Below the pieces are notes generated by a model. It was not told where the DNA came from. It saw only the letters and a list, made by a program, of their open reading frames with translations, and ran no database searches. From Granulicella paludicola (GTDB lineage Bacteria; Acidobacteriota; Terriglobia; Terriglobales; Acidobacteriaceae), in NCBI RefSeq assembly GCF_025685545.1, contig NZ_JAGSYC010000019.1:1-64000 (forward strand): a stretch of DNA of 64,000 nucleotides, written 5' to 3'. The position numbers and the translations under genes are program-made. Below are positions 44,534-52,521 of the stretch, piece by piece. Position 1 is the stretch's first letter. Each line of letters begins with the position of its first letter.

Positions 44534-46801
44534 ATGAAGATTCCTGAAGCGAACGAGATATTTGGAGGCGTTGCGAGGGGTTCGCTGATGGCGGCGCTTT
44601 GCGTAGCGATGGTTCTGCCGGGAGGAGTGTCGGCACAAATGCCGGTTGCTGCCCACACGGCTCCGCTGACGCAGCAGGAGGAGGTTCTGCATGCGCTGAA
44701 TCGGCTGACGTTTGGGCCGCGGCCAGGGGACGAGGCGGCGGTGCAGAGGGTGGGGCTGGAGGCCTGGTTTCAGCAGCAGTTGCATCCAGAGAACATCGAT
44801 GATGCGGCGCTGGAGACTCGTTTGGATGCGTTTCCGGCGATGCGGCTGTCGGAGGAGGAGTTGATCCGGCGGTTTCCACCTCCGGCGATGATTCGCCAGC
44901 TTGCGAAGAACGGCGGAGGAACGCCGAGCGACCCGATTGAACATGCGATCTATGCGGACGCGACGGCGAACTACGAGGCGAACAAGAAGAAGCAGGAGCA
45001 GGCGAACGCCAATGGTGGAGCAGCTGATGCAGCTGCGGGCGATATGGCACTGAAGCAGGATGATCCTGCGGCTCAGAATATGGCGTCGACCGATGCGATG
45101 GTGAAGCCGACGGGTGATGCCGATACGGACAACCTGATGCAAGACCTAGCGATGGCGTCGAAGGATGGAGATGAGGCGGCGTCGGCGAAGGCGGGCAAAG
45201 GGAAGCGTGCGGTGGGTACGATGGAGCCGAGCGAGGTGCAGGCGGTGTTGCGCCTGTCGCCGGAGGAGCGGTTTGGGCAGCTTATAGCGATGTCTCCGGA
45301 GAGGATGATGCAGTTTCGTGCCAGCCTGAAGCCGTTTCAGCGGGTGATGCTAGTGCAGGGATTGACGCCACAGCAGGTGGAGGCCGTCGAGGCGATGCAG
45401 GGGCCGGCGCGTGTGGTGGGAGCTGAGGCGCTGGAGTCGCGGCTGATGCGGGACATCTACTCGCAACGGCAGTTGCAGGCAGTGATGACGGACTTCTGGC
45501 TGAACCACTTCAATGTGTATGTCCGGAAGAATCAGAATGAGCCGTATCTGCTGCCAGGGTATCTGCGGGATACGATTCTGCCGAACTCGCTGGGCAAGTT
45601 TGAGGACCTGCTGGTGGCGACAGCGAAGAGTCCGGCAATGCTGATGTATCTCGATAACTGGCAGAGCGTGGGTCCGGATTCGCAGGCGGCGACGCGGGTG
45701 AAGCGCGTGCAGGCGCTGCGACCGAACGGGAAGATTGCGCAGGCTCTGCCGAAGGGCATCAATGAGAACTACGCGCGTGAGTTGATGGAGTTGCATACGC
45801 TGGGCGTGGGGGGCGGATATACGCAGCAGGATGTGATCGAGGTGGCGAAGTGCTTTACCGGGTGGACGATCGACCGGCCTTACCAGGTGGGTACGGGGGC
45901 GACGGGTGGGTTCGTCTATGAGCCGAACCGGCATGAGCCGGGAGTGAAGACGGTGTTGGGTCACACGATTCCAGAGGGCGGCGAGAGTGAAGGGCTGGCG
46001 GTGCTGCATATCCTGGCGACAAGTCCGGCTACGGCGCACTTTGTTTCGCAGAAGCTGGCGGTGCGGTTTGTGAGTGACGATCCATCGCCGGCCCTGGTGA
46101 ATGCGATGGCTGCGACGTTCCTGAAGAGCAACGGCGACATCAAGGCTGTGCTGACGACGATGTTCCATGCGAAGGAATTCTGGTCGCCGCAGGTGTATCG
46201 CGCAAAGGTGAAGACGCCGATAGAGTTTTTGACGAGTGCGGTGCGGGCGAGCGATGCGCGTGTGCAGAATCCGCTGCCGCTGGTGCAGGCGATGGCTCGG
46301 CTAGGAATGCCGGTGTACGGGATGCAGACGCCGAACGGGTACGCCTGGACGGCGGAGGGATGGGTGAGCAGCAATGCGCTGATCTCGCGCATGAACTTTG
46401 CGCTGGTGCTGAGTGGCAACAAGCTTCCGGGGACGCAGACGGACTGGCCTGCGCTGCTAGGAAACGGCGTGTCCGTCACAGATCCGACGGCGGGAACAGA
46501 AAAGCAGTTGGAGGCGATGCTGCTGGGACAGCCTGCGGCGGAGAAGACGCGAGCGACGGTGATGGCCCAGTTTACGAACACGGGAGCGCAGGACGAGGCG
46601 CTGCGTAGCTTTACGGCCGAGCCGAAGGGGGCGATGAGTGGCGAAAGTCAGATGAGCAGAATGGAAGAGCCGGGGATGCTGCGTGTCGGGCTGGGTAAGA
46701 AGGGCGGCGGTGGTGGCGCGGGCTTCGACGCGCAGCCCGGGACGCCGCTGGATACGATGGCCGGGTTGTTGCTGGGATCACCGGAGTTTCAGCGGCGCTA
46801 A
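44534..46801 (+). CDS. DUF1800-family exported protein
   Basis: 755 residues from ATG 44534. A signal peptide ends at GGVSAQ. EVLHALNRLTFGPRPGD, LEAWFQQQL and a late NYARELMELHTLGVGGGYTQQDV are DUF1800 signatures. About 85 residues of low-complexity Ala/Asp/Lys (roughly 135-230) split the first part of the domain. The C-terminal tail is Gly-rich. DUF1800 proteins are nearly always encoded beside DUF1501 proteins, as here, and their biochemistry is unsettled. GAGGAG lies 10 bases upstream of the chosen start; frames from 44480 or 44507 add residues before the signal peptide. Confidence 0.88.
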   Translation: MKIPEANEIFGGVARGSLMAALCVAMVLPGGVSAQMPVAAHTAPLTQQEEVLHALNRLTFGPRPGDEAAVQRVGLEAWFQQQLHPENIDDAALETRLDAFPAMRLSEEELIRRFPPPAMIRQLAKNGGGTPSDPIEHAIYADATANYEANKKKQEQANANGGAADAAAGDMALKQDDPAAQNMASTDAMVKPTGDADTDNLMQDLAMASKDGDEAASAKAGKGKRAVGTMEPSEVQAVLRLSPEERFGQLIAMSPERMMQFRASLKPFQRVMLVQGLTPQQVEAVEAMQGPARVVGAEALESRLMRDIYSQRQLQAVMTDFWLNHFNVYVRKNQNEPYLLPGYLRDTILPNSLGKFEDLLVATAKSPAMLMYLDNWQSVGPDSQAATRVKRVQALRPNGKIAQALPKGINENYARELMELHTLGVGGGYTQQDVIEVAKCFTGWTIDRPYQVGTGATGGFVYEPNRHEPGVKTVLGHTIPEGGESEGLAVLHILATSPATAHFVSQKLAVRFVSDDPSPALVNAMAATFLKSNGDIKAVLTTMFHAKEFWSPQVYRAKVKTPIEFLTSAVRASDARVQNPLPLVQAMARLGMPVYGMQTPNGYAWTAEGWVSSNALISRMNFALVLSGNKLPGTQTDWPALLGNGVSVTDPTAGTEKQLEAMLLGQPAAEKTRATVMAQFTNTGAQDEALRSFTAEPKGAMSGESQMSRMEEPGMLRVGLGKKGGGGGAGFDAQPGTPLDTMAGLLLGSPEFQRR

Positions 46802-46888
46802 AGTGGCTGGTACAGGGAGCAACTTTCCCGGTAGAGTCGAGTCAGTATAGGTAAGGCTCCGAGCGCTGGAGTGATGAGGAGTTCTGCG

Positions 46889-48202
46889 ATGGCGAAGACG
46901 ATCTTTACCGATGCGAGCGATTGGGGATGTGACATGGGCGGGCGCGATGTGGCGCGCCGCAATACGGTCACGCGGCGCGGGTTTATGCGTAACGGAGCGC
47001 TCGCACTGGTGGGGACGAGTGTGATTCCGAGCTTTCTGACGCGGTCGATTTATGCGGAGATGCAGAAGGCTTCGGTGAACAAGAAGAAGCTGGTTGTGGT
47101 GTTCCAGCGCGGCGCATGTGACGGTCTGAACGTGGTGGTGCCGTATCAGGAGAAGAATTACTATACGATGCGGCCGAGCATTGCGATCAAGCAGAACGAG
47201 GTGCTGGACCTGAACGGGTTCTTCGGGCTGCATCCTCAGATGGCGGCCTTCAAGCCGTTGTATGACCAGGGCCATCTGGCGATCGTTCATGCGGCGGGGT
47301 CGCCGGATCCTTCGCGATCGCACTTCGACGCGCAGGATTACATGGAGAGCGGCACGCCGGGCGTGAAGGTGACGCAGGATGGCTGGCTTAATCGTGCGCT
47401 GCAGAGTGCGCACGAAGATAAGCCTTCGGCGTTCCGTGCCGTGGCGCTGGGAACGCAGGTGCCTCGGACCTTGCAGGGCAAGGTGCCTGCGATTGCTGTG
47501 GCGAACTTGCAGGATTTTTCGGTGGCTGGCAAAGGGCCGCAGACCTCACCGATCTCCAATGCGTTCCAGTCGATGTATGACGAGAGCACGGATGCAATGC
47601 TGCACGGCACGGGGCAGGAGACCTTCGAAGCCGTGAAGATGCTGAAGGCTGCCGATCCGGCGAGCTACAAGCCTGCGGCCGGGGTCGTGTATCCGAACGG
47701 AGCGTTTGGCAACAGCTTGAAACAGGTGGCGCAGCTGATGAAGGCGAACCTTGGGGTGGAGGCGGCCTTCAGCGATATTGGCGGCTGGGACACGCACCAG
47801 AACCAGGGGGCTGCGAATGGGCAGCTTGCGAATCGGCTGAAGGAGTTTTCGGAGTCGATCGCGGCGTTCTGGAAGGACATGGGCGACGAGGCGGAGAACA
47901 TCACACTGGTGACGATGAGCGAGTTTGGCCGGACGGCTCGGCAGAACGGGACTGGTGGCACAGACCATGGCCATGCGAACGTGATGTTCGTGCTGGGTGG
48001 CGCGGTGAAGGGTGGCAAGGTCTATGGCAAATGGCCAGGGCTTAGCGACGACCAGCTGAATGAGGGGCGCGATCTGAAGGTCACCACTGACTTCCGGAAT
48101 GTGCTGGCTGAGGCAGCGTACAAGTCTCTGGGGGCGAGGAACCTGCAGGCGATCTTCCCGGGGGCTCCGGTGGATCCGGGGACTTTCCTGAACCTTGCGT
48201 AA
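46889..48202 (+). CDS. DUF1501-family Tat-exported protein
   Basis: 437 residues. VTRRGFMRNGALALVGTSV near the start is a Tat signal, so the protein is exported folded. FQRGACDGLNVVVPY, RSHFDAQDYMESG, DIGGWDTHQNQG and TMSEFGRTARQNGTGGTDHG are DUF1501 motifs of the alkaline phosphatase/sulfatase-like superfamily, where the His and Asp residues would bind metal. AGGAG lies 7 bases upstream of ATG 46889; GTG 46871 would add 6 residues. It follows the DUF1800 gene by 87 bases and ends at a clear terminator. Confidence 0.92.
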   Translation: MAKTIFTDASDWGCDMGGRDVARRNTVTRRGFMRNGALALVGTSVIPSFLTRSIYAEMQKASVNKKKLVVVFQRGACDGLNVVVPYQEKNYYTMRPSIAIKQNEVLDLNGFFGLHPQMAAFKPLYDQGHLAIVHAAGSPDPSRSHFDAQDYMESGTPGVKVTQDGWLNRALQSAHEDKPSAFRAVALGTQVPRTLQGKVPAIAVANLQDFSVAGKGPQTSPISNAFQSMYDESTDAMLHGTGQETFEAVKMLKAADPASYKPAAGVVYPNGAFGNSLKQVAQLMKANLGVEAAFSDIGGWDTHQNQGAANGQLANRLKEFSESIAAFWKDMGDEAENITLVTMSEFGRTARQNGTGGTDHGHANVMFVLGGAVKGGKVYGKWPGLSDDQLNEGRDLKVTTDFRNVLAEAAYKSLGARNLQAIFPGAPVDPGTFLNLA

Positions 48203-48250
48203 CGATGGGTCTTTCTTGCAAGGGTGCGCTGCAAGTGGGTTTAGTTACTA

Positions 48251-48308
48251 AATGCGTCCCGATTCAGGCTGGCTTTGGTCAGCCTGAATGCTTTTCGAGA
48301 CGCATTTG
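48251..48308 (+). terminator. Nested terminator after the DUF1501 gene
   Basis: An inner 10-bp stem (48263-48272 with 48281-48290) is followed by GCTTTT. An outer 9-bp pair, AAATGCGTC (48251-48259) with GACGCATTT (48300-48308), encloses it. The nesting is unusual for a simple terminator. Confidence 0.78.
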
Positions 48309-48442
48309 AGATTTCTTTCGTTTTAACCAAAACTAATCGGTCCAACCTGCCGTTATAGAAGGTGTACGACGCACCAGTCGGGATCAGCAGGCCCCACGTT
48401 CCCGGCATCCCCTATCCGCAACAAACCCTCCCCACCTTTTCC

Positions 48443-48469
48443 TGGGGGCTCCCGCAAGGTGAGCCCCCA
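48443..48469 (-). terminator. GC-rich hairpin, likely terminator of the alpha/beta hydrolase
   Basis: A perfect 9-bp stem (TGGGGGCTC with GAGCCCCCA) and a 9-base loop, 30 bases past the stop of the minus-strand hydrolase. No T-run follows on the minus strand, so this could also be a dispersed hairpin element. Confidence 0.5.
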
Positions 48470-48499
48470 CGGTTCTTTAAGACGCGAATCTTCATGGCA

Positions 48500-49375
48500 C
48501 TAATAGGAGTCAAGGAAACGGCGAAGTCCCGCATGCAGTGCTGCGTCATCGCCGGGGCCCACGGAAAGCAGCATCTTGGGATTGCCTGCGTTTACTAGGG
48601 ATGGAGATGGCGGATTGTTGCTGTGGGTGATGAGGAGTTTTGGCGCGACCGAGGAGGCGAGAGGTGAGGCCAGCGGAAAGCGTTCATGGAAGAGCAGTGA
48701 TGCGGGAACGGCGTGGGAGCGAATGTCGTGCGAGGCGCGCTCGAGGGTATCGCCATCCGGCGTATCGAGGAGCATAGCTGCACAAGGGGTCTTGGTTTTG
48801 GCGCAGAGGTTGAGGGCGAGCGAGGCGCCGAGATCTCGGCCATAGACGAGGACAGAGGCTGCGGGGAGCTTGCGGGTCTGCAGCAGGTAATCGAGAGCGG
48901 AGGCTGCGTCGGCCTGCATGAGGGCCTCGGTTGGGTGGTCACCGCCGCTGCGGCCATAGCCGCGGTAGTCGAAGAGCAGCACGTTGAGGTTTTGCTGGTG
49001 CAGCATCGCTGCGGTGCCGAGAGCGTCGGCCATGTTGCCGGTGGCGCTGTGGAGGACGAGGACGGTGCGAGTGGCGACCGTGTCGGAGGGAATCCACCAA
49101 CCGTCGAGCTGCGGTTCGCCAGAGGCGTCGACGCCGAAGTGGACTTCCTCTGCCTGGAGTCCGAAGGTGGAGGGGGTTGCGGCGAGGGGGCGAGTCGGGT
49201 GCAGCACGAGCTGCCATTGGCTTCGGGAGTACACCGTGCACAGCGTGATGTACGCGAGAATGAGAGCAACGAGGAAGAGAGCTCCCAGCGACTTCAGGAT
49301 GAAGGAAGGATCGACGAGATCGGGGCCTTGCGAGGGCGGGCGAGTGTGGCGGCGTGCTTTGGCGGGACTTGGCAT
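48500..49375 (-). CDS. Membrane-anchored alpha/beta hydrolase fold protein with Asp at the nucleophile position
   Basis: 291 residues. A single N-terminal membrane segment (about 29-50) precedes an alpha/beta hydrolase domain of the Bem46/ABHD type, with LFDYRGYGRSGG and oxyanion-side LVLHSATGN. The nucleophile elbow, usually GRSLG, reads GRDLG (D181). An Asp nucleophile is known in dehalogenases and epoxide hydrolases, so the enzyme may be changed rather than dead. The acid and His partners are hard to place; GPGDDAALHAG near the end may hold the His. The divergent Rieske gene begins 76 bases away. Confidence 0.83.
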   Translation of the reverse strand: MPSPAKARRHTRPPSQGPDLVDPSFILKSLGALFLVALILAYITLCTVYSRSQWQLVLHPTRPLAATPSTFGLQAEEVHFGVDASGEPQLDGWWIPSDTVATRTVLVLHSATGNMADALGTAAMLHQQNLNVLLFDYRGYGRSGGDHPTEALMQADAASALDYLLQTRKLPAASVLVYGRDLGASLALNLCAKTKTPCAAMLLDTPDGDTLERASHDIRSHAVPASLLFHERFPLASPLASSVAPKLLITHSNNPPSPSLVNAGNPKMLLSVGPGDDAALHAGLRRFLDSY

Positions 49376-49451
49376 GGTGCATTTTGAGAAGACTGGGGTG
49401 ATGCACAGTCGACTCCTTCAGCATCTCATGATGGACGATGAGGAGGATTTG

Positions 49452-49763
49452 ATGGCAGAGTGGGTTCGTTTGTGTTCGATATGGGAGGCGCCAGCACCTG
49501 GCAATGCGATGGAAGCCGAGGCGCGAGGGGTCGCGGTGTGCCTGGCGAATGTAAATGGCACGCTTTCCGCGATGGACAACTGGTGTCCGCATCGCAGGGC
49601 GCCGCTTGGACAGGGAACGGTGGAGGGCGAGGCGGTGGTATGTCCGTGGCACGCGTGGGCGTTCAACACGAAGACAGGTATTGCTGATCCGCCGGAGAGG
49701 GCGAAGGTGGATGTTTTTTCGGTGAAGACTGACGGCGATGATGTGCTGGTGCAGTTGGATTAA
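49452..49763 (+). CDS. Rieske [2Fe-2S] ferredoxin (NirD-like)
   Basis: 103 residues. One Rieske domain with NWCPHRRAPLGQG and VVCPWHAWAFN supplies the two Cys and two His ligands of the cluster. It has no signal or membrane segment, so it is a soluble cytoplasmic electron carrier. AGGAGG (49441-49446) lies 5 bases before ATG 49452, which fixes the start; longer frames from 49401 or 48984 are not needed. There is no oxygenase or nitrite reductase gene adjacent, so its partner is unknown. Confidence 0.9.
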   Translation: MAEWVRLCSIWEAPAPGNAMEAEARGVAVCLANVNGTLSAMDNWCPHRRAPLGQGTVEGEAVVCPWHAWAFNTKTGIADPPERAKVDVFSVKTDGDDVLVQLD

Positions 49764-49890
49764 GGATTTGGAAAATATCTCGCAATGCGGGATAACCTGC
49801 GATGTCTGCTGTGCCTCTAATCAGTTGTCTCAACGTTGAAGAACATACCCGATGCACAGTGGATGAAGTTATTTTCCCAGGAGATTTGAT

Positions 49891-50019
49891 ATGAAGACAG
49901 CCCTTCTCGCACTCTTCGCTGCCGTAGTTTTTGTGGGTTCGATTACGCCAGCCCAGGCGCAGCATCGTCACAAGCATTGTTGGGTTGACCACGGCCATCG
50001 CCATTGCGCTTGGAAGTAG
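49891..50019 (+). CDS. Exported His/Cys-rich micropeptide
   Basis: 42 residues. It begins MKTALLALFAAVVFVGSIT and a signal peptide site follows PAQA. The predicted mature part is about 19 residues, with six His and two Cys in two similar halves (HRHKHCW and HGHRHCAW). AGGAGA lies 7 bases before the ATG, and a strong TTCG-loop terminator follows 24 bases after the stop, so it is an autonomous small gene. His and Cys spacing suggests metal binding in the periplasm; that is inference. It does not match any family I recognise. Confidence 0.75.
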   Translation: MKTALLALFAAVVFVGSITPAQAQHRHKHCWVDHGHRHCAWK

Positions 50020-50042
50020 TCTGCAGAGCAGATACATGACAG

Positions 50043-50064
50043 CAGCCCGACTTCGGTCGGGCTG
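50043..50064 (+). terminator. Terminator of the micropeptide gene, TTCG loop
   Basis: A perfect 9-bp stem capped by TTCG and followed by TTTGTTTTTT. It shares the CCCGACTTCGGTCGGG core with the terminator at 42902-42927. Confidence 0.9.
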
Positions 50065-50199
50065 TTTGTTTTTTCCGCAGGCCTGCGTCGAGTAAAATCG
50101 GAGAGTTTGTGAACTTCCGGTAATCGCGGGTGATTTACTCGGCTTTTACTCGTTCCGGGCTGCTAAAATCTACAAAATCCACTCTCTAAGGGAGAGGTA

Positions 50200-51336
50200 A
50201 TGCAGGCAATTCTCGCCCTCGAAGACGGGCGTCTCTTTCGCGGCAAGGCTTACGGCGCAATTACAGAGCGCGTCGGTGAAGTCGTTTTCAATACATCCCT
50301 GACCGGCTACCAAGAGATTTTCACGGACCCCAGCTACGCTGGACAGATCGTGGTGCTCACCAATCCTCACATTGGCAACTACGGTACATCGCCGTTGGAT
50401 GCAGAGTCGTCCAAGCCGTACATCGAAGGCCTGGTGGTGCGCGAGTTCTCGCCTGTCAGCTCTAACTGGCGGTCGACCGAGGTCGCGGACGAATACCTAG
50501 AGCGCAGCGGTGTGCCCGTGATCGGGGAGATCGACACACGGGCGGTGGTGCGGCATCTCCGCGCGAACGGATGTCTGCGTGGAGTGCTCTCGACCGCGGT
50601 CGAGGATACGGATGCCCTAGTTGCGAAGGCGCGCGCGCATAAGACAATGGCGGGTACTGATCTCGCCAGTTTTGTGACGACGAAAACACAGTATGTATGG
50701 GACCAGAGCGAGCCGAAGAACGAGACCGGCGACAATCTGCTTCCGGCTGCGATCACTGCCGAAAAGCAGATGCACGTGGTTGCGTATGACTTCGGCATCA
50801 AGCAGAACATTCTGCGGATGCTGGCGCGCGAGAACTGCAAGGTGACGGTGGTTCCGGCGAAGACATCTGCAGAGGATGTGCTCGCGATGAATCCCGATGG
50901 CGTGTTCTTTTCGAATGGCCCGGGTGATCCTGAGCCGCTCGAGTATGCCATTGAGAATGTGCAGAAGCTGCAAGGGAAGACGCCGCTGTTTGGCATCTGC
51001 CTTGGACACCAGATCTTTGGCATTGCGCTGGGCGGCAAGACATACAAGCTGAAGTTTGGACATCACGGTGGCAACCATCCGATCAAGAACCTGGAGACAG
51101 GCAAGGTCGAGATCACCGCGCAGAACCACAACTTCAATGTCGATCCGGCCACGCTGCCTGCAGACGTAGAGCAGACGCACATCAATTTGAACGACAACAC
51201 GCTGGCTGGTCTGAAGCACAAGACCGATCCGATGTTCAGCGTGCAGTATCACCCTGAAGCAAGCCCCGGCCCGCACGATTCGCACTACCTATTCAAGCAG
51301 TTCCGTAGCTTGATGGAAGACTGGAAGAAGGCCTGA
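50200..51336 (+). CDS. carA: Carbamoyl-phosphate synthase small subunit
   Basis: 378 residues, the normal length. An N-terminal CPSase_sm_chain domain (AILALEDGRLFRGKAYG) is followed by a class I glutamine amidotransferase with GICLGHQIFGIALGG (nucleophile C267) and QYHPEASPGPHDS (His and Glu). It hydrolyses glutamine and passes ammonia to CarB for arginine and pyrimidine synthesis. GGGAGAGG sits 3 bases before the ATG. The stop overlaps the start of a membrane glycosyltransferase gene by one base (TGATG), so carA and carB are not adjacent. Confidence 0.97.
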   Translation: MQAILALEDGRLFRGKAYGAITERVGEVVFNTSLTGYQEIFTDPSYAGQIVVLTNPHIGNYGTSPLDAESSKPYIEGLVVREFSPVSSNWRSTEVADEYLERSGVPVIGEIDTRAVVRHLRANGCLRGVLSTAVEDTDALVAKARAHKTMAGTDLASFVTTKTQYVWDQSEPKNETGDNLLPAAITAEKQMHVVAYDFGIKQNILRMLARENCKVTVVPAKTSAEDVLAMNPDGVFFSNGPGDPEPLEYAIENVQKLQGKTPLFGICLGHQIFGIALGGKTYKLKFGHHGGNHPIKNLETGKVEITAQNHNFNVDPATLPADVEQTHINLNDNTLAGLKHKTDPMFSVQYHPEASPGPHDSHYLFKQFRSLMEDWKKA

Positions 51337-52481
51337 TGAAAGCCGTCGCTCAACGCATGTTCTGGCCAATATGTTTGGCATTGACCGTGGCGTCGGGCGT
51401 TTCCCTTTGGATGGCCGTTCAGCGAGCGCTGATCGGCTGCCAGGACTTTCAATGGTCCGGGGCGCACATGTTTGCGCAGGGTATCGACCCGTACGCGGAT
51501 TACCTGGCGGGTGATCCGCGTCACGCGGTACTGATGTCGCAGGTTCCCAACTACCTGCATGAGTACTATGTGGCACTGTGGCCGATCGGGTTGATGAGCT
51601 TTGGTCATGCGAAGGTGCTTTGGACAGGGTTGAATCTGCTTTTCGCTGTGGCGATTGTGCTGCTTCTGCGAAGTGTCTACGGACTGAGCCGGAAGCAGGC
51701 GTATCTGCTGGCGATGCTGCTTGCGATCAGCACACCGTTTCGCATCGCGGTCGGGTCCGGTCAGCAGGCGCTACTGGAAACATTATTGGTGTGTGTTGCG
51801 CTTTGGAAGCCGTCGCAGAGCGGCATGATGCTGGGAATGAGTTATTTCAAGTACAGCTTTTCTCCTATCTTCTTTTTCTATGCGGCAGCGTGCAGAGCCT
51901 GGAAGCAGATCGCTATGTCTCTTGTTTTGGCTGCCGGCGGATTGCTGGTTTTCTGGGCGCGCGTGCATGGCAGCCTGCTGAAGGTGCTGGCAGAGCCGTT
52001 TATGGTGAGTCGCTGGGGCATGGAGCATCGCACGGACGGCGATCTGATCTCGCTGACGAACATGGTGTATCCGCGGGGCTACAATGCTGCGATTGTGCTG
52101 GCTCTGGCTCTGAGTGCGGGGTTTGCGTTTCTCGCGCACCGTCGCAGCCCCACGTTTGCAGGGGCGATCGCTGCGCTGGCGGCGATCAATCTGGCATTGT
52201 TGCCGCATGGTACGCATGACGCTGTATTGCTGAGTGTGCCTTCGGCGTGGCTGATGGCAAACGCCCGCTGGAGCCTGGCGATCTTCGCGGGCGGCGTTTC
52301 GATTTCGATGTTCTGGTTTGGGTTCAAACTTGTACCGCTGAGGCATTATCCGGTGACCTCGCAGCTGCTTCACATGGGATTGCTGGCGGTGCTTTTCGTA
52401 GTCGTCTTGAGCGGAGATCGCTCTTGTGAACAGTTCAACGCGAGCTTGCAGGGCGCTCCGCATACAACAGCCGTATGCTAA
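51336..52481 (+). CDS. GT87/DUF2029-like polytopic membrane protein inside the car operon
   Basis: 381 residues with about 9-10 hydrophobic helices. The first loop, DFQWSGAHMFAQGIDPYADY, with an acidic residue after helix 1, fits GT-C type mannosyltransferases (GT87/DUF2029), and LWPIGLMSFGHAKVLWTGLNL continues the fold. Such enzymes transfer sugars from polyprenyl phosphates on the periplasmic side. It starts with the A of carA's stop (TGATG), and carB begins 40 bases later, so it is transcribed with both. No link between sugar transfer and carbamoyl phosphate is known to me. Exact family is uncertain. Confidence 0.75.
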   Translation: MKAVAQRMFWPICLALTVASGVSLWMAVQRALIGCQDFQWSGAHMFAQGIDPYADYLAGDPRHAVLMSQVPNYLHEYYVALWPIGLMSFGHAKVLWTGLNLLFAVAIVLLLRSVYGLSRKQAYLLAMLLAISTPFRIAVGSGQQALLETLLVCVALWKPSQSGMMLGMSYFKYSFSPIFFFYAAACRAWKQIAMSLVLAAGGLLVFWARVHGSLLKVLAEPFMVSRWGMEHRTDGDLISLTNMVYPRGYNAAIVLALALSAGFAFLAHRRSPTFAGAIAALAAINLALLPHGTHDAVLLSVPSAWLMANARWSLAIFAGGVSISMFWFGFKLVPLRHYPVTSQLLHMGLLAVLFVVVLSGDRSCEQFNASLQGAPHTTAVC

Positions 52482-52521
52482 AGAGTTTCAAAGGCTGTAT
52501 TTCGTGAAGTGAGAAGGTTAG

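Noticed and set aside
48362-48598. 78-codon plus-strand frame after the DUF1501 gene
   Set aside because: Lies past a terminator, contains a GC-rich hairpin and runs into the opposite-strand hydrolase; no ribosome site.
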